Source: an uncultured Collinsella sp.
GTDB lineage: Bacteria > Actinomycetota > Coriobacteriia > Coriobacteriales > Coriobacteriaceae
NCBI GenBank assembly: GCA_937982065.1
Contig: CALJMO010000052.1
Span: 62,001 to 126,000, forward strand
Direction of reading: 5' to 3'
Length of the DNA: 64,000 bases
Shown here piece after piece: positions 7,734 through 15,358 of this stretch (position 1 is the stretch's first letter; the number at the start of each line of letters is the position of its first letter). The notes under the pieces are model-generated. The model saw only the letters and a list, made by a program, of their open reading frames with translations. It ran no database searches and was not told the DNA's origin. The position numbers and the translations under genes are program-made.

Positions 7734-9161
7734 ATTGCAGAGCGCCCCCATTAGCTGCAATTCCAAGGTATTTAGCACTTTTGGACTCAAATCGTCATAC
7801 TGGACAAGAATTTGACTTGAGTTTTCGGGGGCAGATGCGCCATCGGCGCACCAATAACACTCACTGATATCAACAAAAGGGATACTCGAGCGCGTGAGGG
7901 CCTGCGCAAAAGAGCTTCCGTCCGTTCCGCGCTCCGCAACCACGGTGCAGTAAAGGCCCGCGTCTGCATGTTCGATCGAGACCTCCCCCGCCGGAAACGC
8001 CTTCCGCACAAGCGCCGCCAGACAATCGCGCGCCTCGCGAGCGCGCACGCGCACGCGGTTCACATGTCGCTCGTAATCACCCGATTCCAGCAAACGCGCC
8101 AAAGCGACCTGATCAACAGAGCTCACCGACGAGGCGTAGAAACCAAGGTTGCGCCTAAACCGCTCCATTAACTCATCGGGCAACACCATGTACGCCAAAC
8201 GCAACGCCGATGAAAGGCTCTTCGAAAACGTGTTGGTGTAGATAACCGACTGGGCGGCATCGATCGACGCGAGCGCGGGAATCGGCTTCCCGGCAAGGCG
8301 AAACTCACAATCAAAGTCATCTTCGATGAGATACCGACCTGGTCGCTCGGCGGCCCAGCTCAGAAGCGCATAGCGCCGCGCAATGCTCGTCACAAGGCCG
8401 GTCGGATACTGATGGGACGGCATCAGATGAAGTACATCGGTCCCGGTTTTCTGCAGAGCGCTCAAGTCCACGCCCTCATCATCCAACGGGATATGTCGAA
8501 CTTTGCAGCCCATAGCCTGATAGATGCGCGTCAGACGTAAATAGCCCGGGTCCTCAACGGCATACACCTTGTCAGCGCCAAGCAACTGAACCAACATGGT
8601 ATCGAGCAGCTGGGCGCCCGCGCCGATAACAATGTTATTGGGATCGACATTCATGCCCCTTGTCCCACGCAGGTGGTGAGCAATTGCGCGTCGCAGCCGA
8701 GCGGTGCCCTGCGCCGGTGCGGGCGAAAAGATTTCGCGCTCATCTTCGGATGCCAGCGTCGCCCGTAGTGCGCTTTGCCAAAGCCGCGCCGCCTCCAAAG
8801 CGGAAGGAGAAAGTGCATCGAATCGCTCGACCTGTCCGTTGACATCATGCGCGCTGGGACCCGCAGAGGCGACATCTCGGTCGATGCCCTCCGCAGCCGA
8901 AGCCAAAACCGGTGCATCCGGAAGCTCGCAAGCGTAGTAGCCACGACGCGGCATTGAGCAAATATAGCCCTCGGCAAGTAACTGGCTATATGCATTCTCG
9001 ATGGTAATGACACTGATTCCCAGATGACTGGCAAAGGCGCGCTTAGACGGAAGATGCTCCCCCGCCGCAATACGTCCAGCAACAATATCATCTCGAATTT
9101 TCTGGTAAACATACTCATAAAGCGATGCTTCGCCGCGTTTTTCCAAATTGTAGTCAAGCAT
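7722..9161 (-). CDS. pdxR: MocR/PdxR-type regulator (GntR wHTH + aminotransferase domain)
   Basis: About 479 residues. The start is placed at the ATG 9161, with AGGTGA eight bases upstream, rather than 33 bases further out. An N-terminal GntR winged helix (YEYVYQKIRDDIVAG..., LPSKRAFASHLGIS) is joined to a class I aminotransferase-like domain. The PLP-binding Lys is expected in NTFSKSLSSALR (~300), and DDFDCEFR fits the PLP-ring Asp loop. PdxR proteins sense PLP and control pdxST. Here the gene is divergent from pdxS with paired CTGACCTT repeats between them. The last residues (LSE) come from a 122-bp repeat at the 3' end. The gene name rests on context plus architecture. Confidence 0.88.
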   Translation of the reverse strand: MLDYNLEKRGEASLYEYVYQKIRDDIVAGRIAAGEHLPSKRAFASHLGISVITIENAYSQLLAEGYICSMPRRGYYACELPDAPVLASAAEGIDRDVASAGPSAHDVNGQVERFDALSPSALEAARLWQSALRATLASEDEREIFSPAPAQGTARLRRAIAHHLRGTRGMNVDPNNIVIGAGAQLLDTMLVQLLGADKVYAVEDPGYLRLTRIYQAMGCKVRHIPLDDEGVDLSALQKTGTDVLHLMPSHQYPTGLVTSIARRYALLSWAAERPGRYLIEDDFDCEFRLAGKPIPALASIDAAQSVIYTNTFSKSLSSALRLAYMVLPDELMERFRRNLGFYASSVSSVDQVALARLLESGDYERHVNRVRVRAREARDCLAALVRKAFPAGEVSIEHADAGLYCTVVAERGTDGSSFAQALTRSSIPFVDISECYWCADGASAPENSSQILVQYDDLSPKVLNTLELQLMGALCNLSE

Positions 9162-9172
9162 GAGCCTATCAC

Positions 9173-9222
9173 CTGACCTTATTAAGCCATTCAATCTGGT
9201 ATTAGTCTGACCTTGTTATTAT
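9173..9222. promoter_or_regulatory. Probable PdxR operator, paired CTGACCTT repeats
   Basis: CTGACCTTATTA (from 9173) and CTGACCTTGTTATTA (from 9207) are direct repeats 34 bp apart in the short region between the divergent pdxR and pdxS genes. MocR-type regulators typically bind direct repeats placed like this. Confidence 0.5.
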
Positions 9223-9306
9223 CTTGAAAACTGAGTATTTCGCCATACCCAGCTCCCCGATAGGATGTTCCGTCAAGCAATGCACATGCCAACCAAGGGA
9301 GCAACC

Positions 9307-10197
9307 ATGGCAGAACAGACCAGCAAGGCCGATCGCGTCAAACTCAATCGCGAGCTCGCGCAGATGCTCAAGGGCGGCGTCATCATGGACGTCACCACAC
9401 CCGAGCAGGCGCGCATCGCCGAGGAGGCAGGCGCCTGCGCCGTCATGGCACTCGAGCGCATTCCGGCCGATATCCGTGCCGCAGGCGGCGTCTCGCGCAT
9501 GAGCGACCCCAAGATGATCAAGGGCATCCAAGAGGCCGTCTCCATCCCCGTCATGGCCAAGTGCCGCATCGGTCACATTGTCGAGGCGCAGGTCCTGCAG
9601 GCCATCGATATCGATTACATCGACGAGTCCGAGGTTCTCTCCCCCGCCGATGACGTCTATCACATCGACAAGACCCAGTTTGACGTGCCGTTTGTCTGCG
9701 GCGCCCGCGATCTGGGCGAGGCGTTGCGCCGTGTTGCCGAGGGCGCCACTATGATTCGCACCAAGGGTGAGCCGGGTACGGGCGACGTCGTTCAGGCCGT
9801 GCGTCACATGCGCAAGATCCAAAAGCAGATCCGCGACGTTGTTGCCCTGCGCGACGACGAGCTCTTTGAGGCAGCCAAGCAACTGCAGGTTCCGGTCGAG
9901 CTGGTACGCGAGGTCCATGCCACGGGCAAGCTTCCCGTCGTGAACTTTGCCGCCGGCGGCGTAGCGACCCCGGCCGATGCCGCGCTGATGATGCAGCTGG
10001 GTGCCGAGGGCGTCTTTGTCGGCTCGGGCATCTTTAAGAGCGGCGACCCCGCCAAGCGCGCCGCTGCCATCGTCAAGGCCGTGGCAAACTTCACCGATGC
10101 CAGGCTCATCGCCGAGCTTTCGGAGGACCTGGGCGAGGCCATGGTGGGCATTAACGCCGACGAAATCGAGATTATCATGGAAGAGCGCGGGCGCTAG
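9307..10197 (+). CDS. pdxS: Pyridoxal 5'-phosphate synthase subunit PdxS
   Basis: A 296-residue synthase subunit that makes PLP from ribose 5-phosphate, glyceraldehyde 3-phosphate and ammonia. The ATG at 9307 (GGGAG upstream, sequence MAEQTSKAD) is preferred over one 42 bases earlier. Motifs: GGVIMDVTT with the active-site Asp, ALERIPADIR, MAKCRIGH, DYIDESEVL (Schiff-base Lys region follows in HIDKTQFDVPFVCG), GEPGTGDV and the phosphate-binding GGVATPADAALMM...GVFVGSGIFKS. Length and motifs match the family. It is followed 20 bases later by pdxT, which supplies ammonia. Confidence 0.97.
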   Translation: MAEQTSKADRVKLNRELAQMLKGGVIMDVTTPEQARIAEEAGACAVMALERIPADIRAAGGVSRMSDPKMIKGIQEAVSIPVMAKCRIGHIVEAQVLQAIDIDYIDESEVLSPADDVYHIDKTQFDVPFVCGARDLGEALRRVAEGATMIRTKGEPGTGDVVQAVRHMRKIQKQIRDVVALRDDELFEAAKQLQVPVELVREVHATGKLPVVNFAAGGVATPADAALMMQLGAEGVFVGSGIFKSGDPAKRAAAIVKAVANFTDARLIAELSEDLGEAMVGINADEIEIIMEERGR

Positions 10198-10217
10198 TCC
10201 AGCAGAAAGGATCGCAC

Positions 10218-10805
10218 ATGAGCGATTATGCAGACCAAACGGTTGCCGTGCTGGCGGTCCAAGGCGCTTTTGCCGAGCACGAGGCAAGACTATTCGAGCT
10301 TGGCGCACACTGTATTGAGCTGAGGCAGGCGGCTGATTTGAAGCAGGACTTTGACCGTCTGGTACTTCCCGGCGGCGAGTCTACCGTTCAAGGGAAGCTG
10401 CTTGATGAGCTGGGCATGCTCGAGGAGCTTCGTGCCCGTATCGCTGAAGGTATGCCCGTCCTGGGCACCTGCGCCGGCCTGATTCTACTGGCTCACGACC
10501 TTGCCGCCCATGACGATAAGGGCACGCCGCGTCTGGAAACCATGGATGTACTTGTCGAGCGCAATGCCTACGGCAGGCAGCTCGGCAGCTTTCGAACCAA
10601 GGGGCAAATAGCCGGCATTGACGGTGAAGTGCCACTGACGTTTATCCGCGCGCCCCGCATCGTCGAGGTCCACGGCGACGCCAAGGCCTTAGCGAAAGTC
10701 GACGGTCGTATTGTCGCCGCCCGTCAGGGCAACCAGCTCGGCGTAACCTTCCACCCCGAACTCGACGACGACGTCCGCCTCCACGAGCTCTTCCTCCAAA
10801 TGTAG
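10218..10805 (+). CDS. pdxT: PLP synthase glutaminase subunit PdxT
   Basis: A 195-residue class I glutamine amidotransferase that hydrolyses glutamine and channels ammonia to PdxS. Seen: LAVQGAFAEHE at the N-terminus, LPGGEST (~50), the nucleophile Cys in GTCAGLILLA (~80), FIRAPRI, and the catalytic His-Glu in TFHPEL (~177). AAAGGAT precedes the ATG. It forms a two-gene operon with pdxS and ends in a strong terminator. Confidence 0.97.
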   Translation: MSDYADQTVAVLAVQGAFAEHEARLFELGAHCIELRQAADLKQDFDRLVLPGGESTVQGKLLDELGMLEELRARIAEGMPVLGTCAGLILLAHDLAAHDDKGTPRLETMDVLVERNAYGRQLGSFRTKGQIAGIDGEVPLTFIRAPRIVEVHGDAKALAKVDGRIVAARQGNQLGVTFHPELDDDVRLHELFLQM

Positions 10806-10848
10806 GCAGAGTAGAAACGAGCGTGGATTTTCGGACACGCAACAAATG

Positions 10849-10912
10849 AGAGTGGATAATCTCCCACTTTGAGCTTGAATGCAGGCTCAAACCGGGAGAT
10901 CATCCACTCTTG
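10849..10912 (+). terminator. Terminator of the pdxST operon
   Basis: A long hairpin with outer arms AGAGTGGATAATCTCCC / GGGAGATCATCCACTCT and inner TTTGAGC / GCTCAAA, followed by TTGTT, about 45 bases after pdxT. Confidence 0.8.
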
Positions 10913-10920
10913 TTCTATGT

Positions 10921-11000
10921 AGTCGTTTAAGAACGTCCCCAATGACTACAAGGAGTGTCCCAAGCTGCCGGCAGAAAAGGAACGTCCCTAACTGCCGCAT
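10921..11000. repeat. REP-like cluster with GGGAC cores
   Basis: Begins AGTCGTTTAAGAACGTCC, CCAATGACTA, which is one arm of the palindrome at 56795-56852. It continues with GGAGTGTCCCAAGCTGCC and GGAACGTCCCTAACTGCC, two variants of the same theme. Confidence 0.65.
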
Positions 11001-11152
11001 CCGGAGCAAGACAACGCCGCAGGCAGAGGACGGACAGCGAGCGGGTCGCATTTGAGGCAAGGTGACGTGAAACGAAAGGGCGCTGACCTTCTGGTCGCGC
11101 CCTTGAAGTTGAACGTCAGATTGTCCAAATGCGGCCCGCGCAGCGTCGGCCC

Positions 11153-11180
11153 GTTACGGCGTTTGGTAAAACGCCGTAAC
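11153..11180 (-). terminator. Hairpin at the 3' end of the RGG protein gene
   Basis: GTTACGGCGTTT-GGTA-AAACGCCGTAAC is a perfect 12-base stem overlapping the stop codon region. No T-run follows on the minus strand, so its termination activity is uncertain. Confidence 0.5.
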
Positions 11181-12091
11181 TAAAAACGGTTGCCGCGGAA
11201 GCCGCCGCCGTTGCGGCCGCCACGATCGCCACCGCGACCGCCACGGTCGTTACCACGGTTGCCGCCGAAGCCGCCACGGTTGCCACCGCGATCGCCGTAG
11301 CCACCACGGTTGCCGCCAAAGCTGCCGCGACCGCCACGGTCGCTGCCACGGTCACCAAAGCCGCCACGGCCGCCACGATCGCCACCGCGGCCACCGCGGT
11401 CACCGCCACGGCCACCGCGATCGCCAAAGCCGCCGCGACCGCCACGGTCGCCGCCACGGCCACCGCGATCGTCACGACCGCCGCGAGGACCGCGGTCCTC
11501 GTCCAGGCCCATGGCGACGAGCGGAGCGATGACCTTATCGAGAGCGGCCATCAGCTCGGTGGCCTCCTCATAAGAAAGCTCAGGCAGGAGCTTCTCCTTC
11601 TTGTTGGCAAGCTCGACCAGGCCCTCAGCGGCATCCTCGGCAGCGAAGACAACGATCTTGCGCATATCGCCCTCGGCGTCGTCGATGCGGCCAACCAGAT
11701 CGGCAGCCTCGGCCTCGGCCATCAGGCCATCGAGCTCACGAAGGCGCATGCCCAGCAGGTCGGACATTTCCTTCTGCTCCATCTTGGGCTTGAGGTCAAG
11801 GAGCTTGATGGCGCGCTCGATGTTCGCCATGCGCTCGGCCTTGGCCTCCTCCTCTTTGGAAATAGCAAAGCGACGGCTACGCAGCAGGCGGGCGGCCTTC
11901 TGCATCTTGTCCATCAGCTCTTCGTCATCGTAATCAACGGCGGCCTCGACAACCTCGGCCTCCTCCTCGGCGGAAACCTCGTCAGCAGCCTCAACCTCGG
12001 CAGCTTCGGTCTCCACGGTCTCGACTGCCTCAACCTCGGCAGCCATGGTCTCGTTCTCGGTCTCGTTCATGATCTCTTCGTTCTCGGACAT
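11180..12091 (-). CDS. Acidic/winged-helix-like protein with C-terminal RGG repeats
   Basis: A 303-residue protein in three parts. Residues 1-55 are highly acidic (many Glu). Residues ~60-195 look helical and include a MarR-like winged-helix pattern: LLDLKPKMEQKEMSDLLGM, then LRELDGLMAEAEAADLVGRI. Residues ~200-303 are about twenty RGG or RGG-like units (DRGGRGG, FGDRGG, NRGG), ending GGGFRGNRF. RGG boxes bind RNA or promote condensates in other organisms; this length is rare in bacteria. The DNA of the repeat part is itself repetitive. The start ATG follows AAGGAGTCTC. Function is unknown; an RNA-binding or ribosome-linked role is inference. Confidence 0.8.
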   Translation of the reverse strand: MSENEEIMNETENETMAAEVEAVETVETEAAEVEAADEVSAEEEAEVVEAAVDYDDEELMDKMQKAARLLRSRRFAISKEEEAKAERMANIERAIKLLDLKPKMEQKEMSDLLGMRLRELDGLMAEAEAADLVGRIDDAEGDMRKIVVFAAEDAAEGLVELANKKEKLLPELSYEEATELMAALDKVIAPLVAMGLDEDRGPRGGRDDRGGRGGDRGGRGGFGDRGGRGGDRGGRGGDRGGRGGFGDRGSDRGGRGSFGGNRGGYGDRGGNRGGFGGNRGNDRGGRGGDRGGRNGGGFRGNRF

Positions 12092-12243
12092 GAGACTCCT
12101 TCTTAGCCCTCTCGGGCATCATCGCCCCATTCGCGGGGCCCGTCGCGCACTCTTTGCGCTTTAAACATTCATGCCTCTCGGCAAAACGTCCATTAGTTTA
12201 TGGTGTTGCCATCCAATCTAGCTGCAGAATCTATGTGCACACA

Positions 12244-13659
12244 TTAATGCGACATGTGTGACTCGCGACGAGCGTACACCAGCGACGCCACGAACCCGAC
12301 CACGGCAATTACAGCCGCTACACGCACGGCAGCTGCAAATCCAATCGCCTGGGCAACGTCTGTCGCAGCGCCAGCGGCGCCGGCGGTCGCAGCAGAACTC
12401 GAGAGCAGACCGATAAACAGCGACGGGCCAAACGATGCGGCAATCATGTTCCACGTGTTAAGCAATGCCGTTCCGTGAGGATGTTCAGCGGCGGGTAGCG
12501 TCTCCAAGCCGGCCGTTTGCGAGGGGCTCAGCACCAAACCGACTCCGGCATACACCACAACGGTCAGCGCCACGACGACGCCGATGTTCATGCTTGCCGC
12601 CGTCATCGAGATGGCAGTCTGCCCCACGGCAATCAGGGCAAAACCGACCGGCAGCAGCGGCCATGCGCCACGGGCGTCCATCACGCGTCCGCCCACAATC
12701 GAGGTCACGGCGTTGCAGGCAATCGCCGGCAAAATGAGCAAGCCCGCAATAAGTGCGGTCATGCCGTATGCGCCCTCAAAATAGAGCGGCAACAAAACGC
12801 TCATCGAGAACGTCGTCATCATCGACACCACCACAAGCAAACACGCAGGCCAAAAGCGAAAGCTCGCCATGGGACGCACGTTAAGCACCGGATGCTCGAG
12901 CTTGAGCTGACGGGCCGCAAACAGGCCGAGCAGCACAATGGCGGCGAAAAGCGCCACGATGCCGGCAATCAGATTGGTCGAGAACTCGCCTACGGAATAC
13001 ACAAATGCCGTAATGCCGGCGGCGAGCAAAACAACCGACAGAATATCAAGCGTGGTGTTCGAGCGCTCTCCGACATTCTGAACAAGCTTAACGCCCGCCG
13101 CAGCGACCACAATGCCGCCCACCAGCGGCACTACGAACACCGCCCTCCAGCCAAATAACGTGCACATAAGACCGCTAATCACGGGTCCAAACGCCGGTCC
13201 TAGCGTAATGCAGGCGCCGCCCAGGCTCAGATACAAACCGAGCTTCTCGCGCGGGGCGCAAGACAGCACCACGTTCATCATGAGCGGGAACAAGATGCCC
13301 GATCCCGCAGCCTGCAAAATACGACTTGGCAGCAAAACGCTAAACGACGGAGCGACCAGGCACAGGACTTCGCCGGCGACCATGCATCCGCATGCGAAAA
13401 ACAGCAGCTTGCGCGTCGAGAAACGGCCGGACAGGAAGGCCATGATGGCCGTAAAAATCGACGTCACGATCATGTAGCCCGAGACGAGCCACTGTGCCGT
13501 GGTGGCACTCACCGAAAAGGCTGCCATAATGTCGTGCAACGCCACGTTAATGATGTTCTCGTTAAACGCGGCAACAAAGGCTGCAATATACATTACGACG
13601 AGAATCGCCGCAGAGGCCGATGGCGTTACTTGAACTTGTTGCTGAGATTTGCTCCCCAT
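12244..13659 (-). CDS. MFS drug exporter, DHA2/EmrB-QacA type
   Basis: About 471 residues in the inner membrane. The ATG at 13659 (GAGGAAGGAA upstream, sequence MGSKSQQQ) is chosen; an open frame extends 411 bases further but lacks membrane character. Alternating hydrophobic segments, at least 13-14, begin at ILVVMYIAAFVAAFNENI. The NENIINVALHDI segment parallels motif D1, and WLVSGYMIVTSIFTAIMAFLSGRFSTRK contains the loop 2-3 MFS motif. GACITLGPAFGPVISG is the TM5 motif C typical of antiporters. Likely proton-coupled export of toxic compounds. Divergent from the deformylase gene, with no regulator next to it. Confidence 0.88.
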   Translation of the reverse strand: MGSKSQQQVQVTPSASAAILVVMYIAAFVAAFNENIINVALHDIMAAFSVSATTAQWLVSGYMIVTSIFTAIMAFLSGRFSTRKLLFFACGCMVAGEVLCLVAPSFSVLLPSRILQAAGSGILFPLMMNVVLSCAPREKLGLYLSLGGACITLGPAFGPVISGLMCTLFGWRAVFVVPLVGGIVVAAAGVKLVQNVGERSNTTLDILSVVLLAAGITAFVYSVGEFSTNLIAGIVALFAAIVLLGLFAARQLKLEHPVLNVRPMASFRFWPACLLVVVSMMTTFSMSVLLPLYFEGAYGMTALIAGLLILPAIACNAVTSIVGGRVMDARGAWPLLPVGFALIAVGQTAISMTAASMNIGVVVALTVVVYAGVGLVLSPSQTAGLETLPAAEHPHGTALLNTWNMIAASFGPSLFIGLLSSSAATAGAAGAATDVAQAIGFAAAVRVAAVIAVVGFVASLVYARRESHMSH

Positions 13660-13864
13660 GCATTTCCTTCCTCTTGGAACGACAGTCGCATCGCCCCAGA
13701 GGAACGGTCCAGGGCGAAAAATGAGCCCTAGACTTACGCCAGACGCCGTACACGACGAATCTGGCAACATGGTCCAACATCGAAAGATTGTAACGCGGAC
13801 GCACAGCTTTCCTTCCGCGCTATTATTAAAAGTCCACGAAAGCATAAGACATGAGGAGCCCGCC

Positions 13865-14275
13865 ATGATTAAGCCCATCATGAAATCCGAGTTCTTTTTG
13901 CGTCTGCCTTCCGAAGACGCGGGACCCGACGATGCCGCAACCGGGCAGGATCTCCTGGATACACTCCACGAGCATGAGCGCGAGTGCGTGGGCCTCGCCG
14001 CCAACATGATCGGCGTGCGCAAACGCATCATCTGCGTAAAGGACGGCAACAGGACACTCCTGATGTACAACCCTCAAATTCTTGAGCAGGTCAATGCCTA
14101 TCAGACGAGCGAAGGATGCCTCTCGCTGACCGGCGAGCGTCCCTGTACCCGCTATCGCCGCATTAAGGTTGAGTATTTGGACGAGAACTTCGTTCACCGC
14201 ATCAAAAACTTCTCGGGCTACACCGCCGAGATCATCCAGCACGAAATCGACCACTGCAATGGCGTCGTGGTTTAG
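13865..14275 (+). CDS. def: Peptide deformylase, short form
   Basis: A 136-residue metalloenzyme that removes the formyl group from nascent proteins. The start is the ATG at 13865, with GAGGAG upstream. All three motifs are present: GLAANMIG (GxGLAAxQIG, with Met for Gln), EGCLSL with the metal Cys, and QHEIDHCNG with both metal His and the catalytic Glu. It is shorter than the usual ~150-170 residues and ends directly after motif 3. A second, degenerate paralogue is at 27802-28221. The gene is followed by a LysR regulator 36 bases downstream. Confidence 0.85.
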   Translation: MIKPIMKSEFFLRLPSEDAGPDDAATGQDLLDTLHEHERECVGLAANMIGVRKRIICVKDGNRTLLMYNPQILEQVNAYQTSEGCLSLTGERPCTRYRRIKVEYLDENFVHRIKNFSGYTAEIIQHEIDHCNGVVV

Positions 14276-14311
14276 GCCACCTGCCAAAATGAGGGTACCG
14301 GAGGCCTCCCT

Positions 14312-15235
14312 ATGGATATCAGCCGCTTTGGCGAATTCGCCATCTTAGCGCAGTCACGCACGTTTCTTGATGCGGCGGAACTGCTTTTCATGTCGCAATC
14401 AACCCTCTCCAAGCACATCATGGCAATGGAGCACGAACTCGGCTGCAAGCTCATCGATCGAAGCCAGCGCCACGTAACACTCACCGCGCAAGGTGAAGCG
14501 CTCCTCCCCTATGCGCAAAAAATTGCGACGCTTCAGCACCGCTATCTTGCCGCCATTCAAATAGGCGCAGGTGAGCCGCTCGAGCACCTCACCGTAGGTT
14601 CTATCCCCATTATGGCCCCTTATGGGATCACGGACGCCGTCATCGATTTTCAGCAGGCGAACCCCTCATATTCTGTTGAGCTCATCGAGGGCGAGGGCGA
14701 CACACTCAAGCGTATGCTCCTGCACGAGGACATTGACCTGGCCTTCATCCGTGACAGTGGCGCCATCGAGCCGGAGTTCAAAAAGATTCCCTTTACGACT
14801 GACCGGCTCGTGGCCGTCCTTCCGCTCGACCATCCGCTCGCCGAACGTGACACCGTCGAGATAGACGACCTTATCGACGAGAATTTCCTCATGCTTCCCC
14901 AAGGCTCGTTCGTAAGCGAGCTCGTCCTTTCCCTTTGTCGCGAAGCTGGATTTGGCCCACGCGTTACGTTCACCGGCAAACGAGCCGAGAACATCATCTC
15001 TCTTGTCGCACGCGGCGCCGGCGTCTCATTCCTCATGCGCAAGCCGGCGGAATCGCTTGCCAGCGGAAAGGTAGCCCTGGTGCCGCTTGAGCCCGCGACG
15101 ACCTCCGAGGTCAGGCTCTACCTCAAGCGGAACGCCGCGCCCTCGCAGGCGGTCGTCTCGTTCATCGGCTTCCTCCCCTACCGTCAGCTCCTGCAGGGCG
15201 ACCGTGCGTCTTCCACCGCGGCACGACCGTCATAA
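14312..15235 (+). CDS. LysR-family transcriptional regulator
   Basis: A 307-residue regulator. The N-terminal winged helix shows FGEFAILAQSRTFLDAAELLF, then MSQSTLSKHIMAMEHELGCKL. The C-terminal periplasmic-binding-like sensor domain starts near EHLTVGSIPIMAPYG (~90). GGAGG precedes the ATG. It converges on the PTS/ceramidase-like operon with a shared terminator between, so it may control that operon, but its target could equally be elsewhere. The ligand is unknown. Confidence 0.88.
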   Translation: MDISRFGEFAILAQSRTFLDAAELLFMSQSTLSKHIMAMEHELGCKLIDRSQRHVTLTAQGEALLPYAQKIATLQHRYLAAIQIGAGEPLEHLTVGSIPIMAPYGITDAVIDFQQANPSYSVELIEGEGDTLKRMLLHEDIDLAFIRDSGAIEPEFKKIPFTTDRLVAVLPLDHPLAERDTVEIDDLIDENFLMLPQGSFVSELVLSLCREAGFGPRVTFTGKRAENIISLVARGAGVSFLMRKPAESLASGKVALVPLEPATTSEVRLYLKRNAAPSQAVVSFIGFLPYRQLLQGDRASSTAARPS

Positions 15236-15297
15236 TCCCCGCTGCTCCACAACCGCAGACTTGTGTCCGCAAACACGCTGACAACGGCACAAAACAC

Positions 15298-15338
15298 AAA
15301 TATGCCTCGGGCGGCACGTCGCCGTCCGAGGCATATTT
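15298..15338. terminator. Bidirectional terminator between LysR and PTS genes
   Basis: AAATATGCCTCGG-gCGGC-acgt-GCCG-tCCGAGGCATATTT forms a long stem with A and T runs at either end, placed between two convergent genes. Confidence 0.85.
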
Positions 15339-15358
15339 GGTTAAAGTGCGCAGACAGA

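Larger units (their letters stand above)
10806..11179. other. Gene-free interval with repeats and hairpins
   Basis: No convincing gene. It holds the pdxST terminator, a REP-like stretch at 10921-11000 (AAGAACGTCCCCAATGACTA, GGAGTGTCCC, GGAACGTCCCTAACTGCC), a hairpin at ~11077-11105 (AAGGGCGC...GCGCCCTT), and a palindrome at 11153-11180 that overlaps the stop of the RGG protein gene. Confidence 0.6.

Noticed and set aside
11200..11480. CRISPR-like regular repeats
   Set aside because: The repeats are in frame and encode RGG units of the minus-strand protein; there are no unique spacers or direct repeats of CRISPR size.
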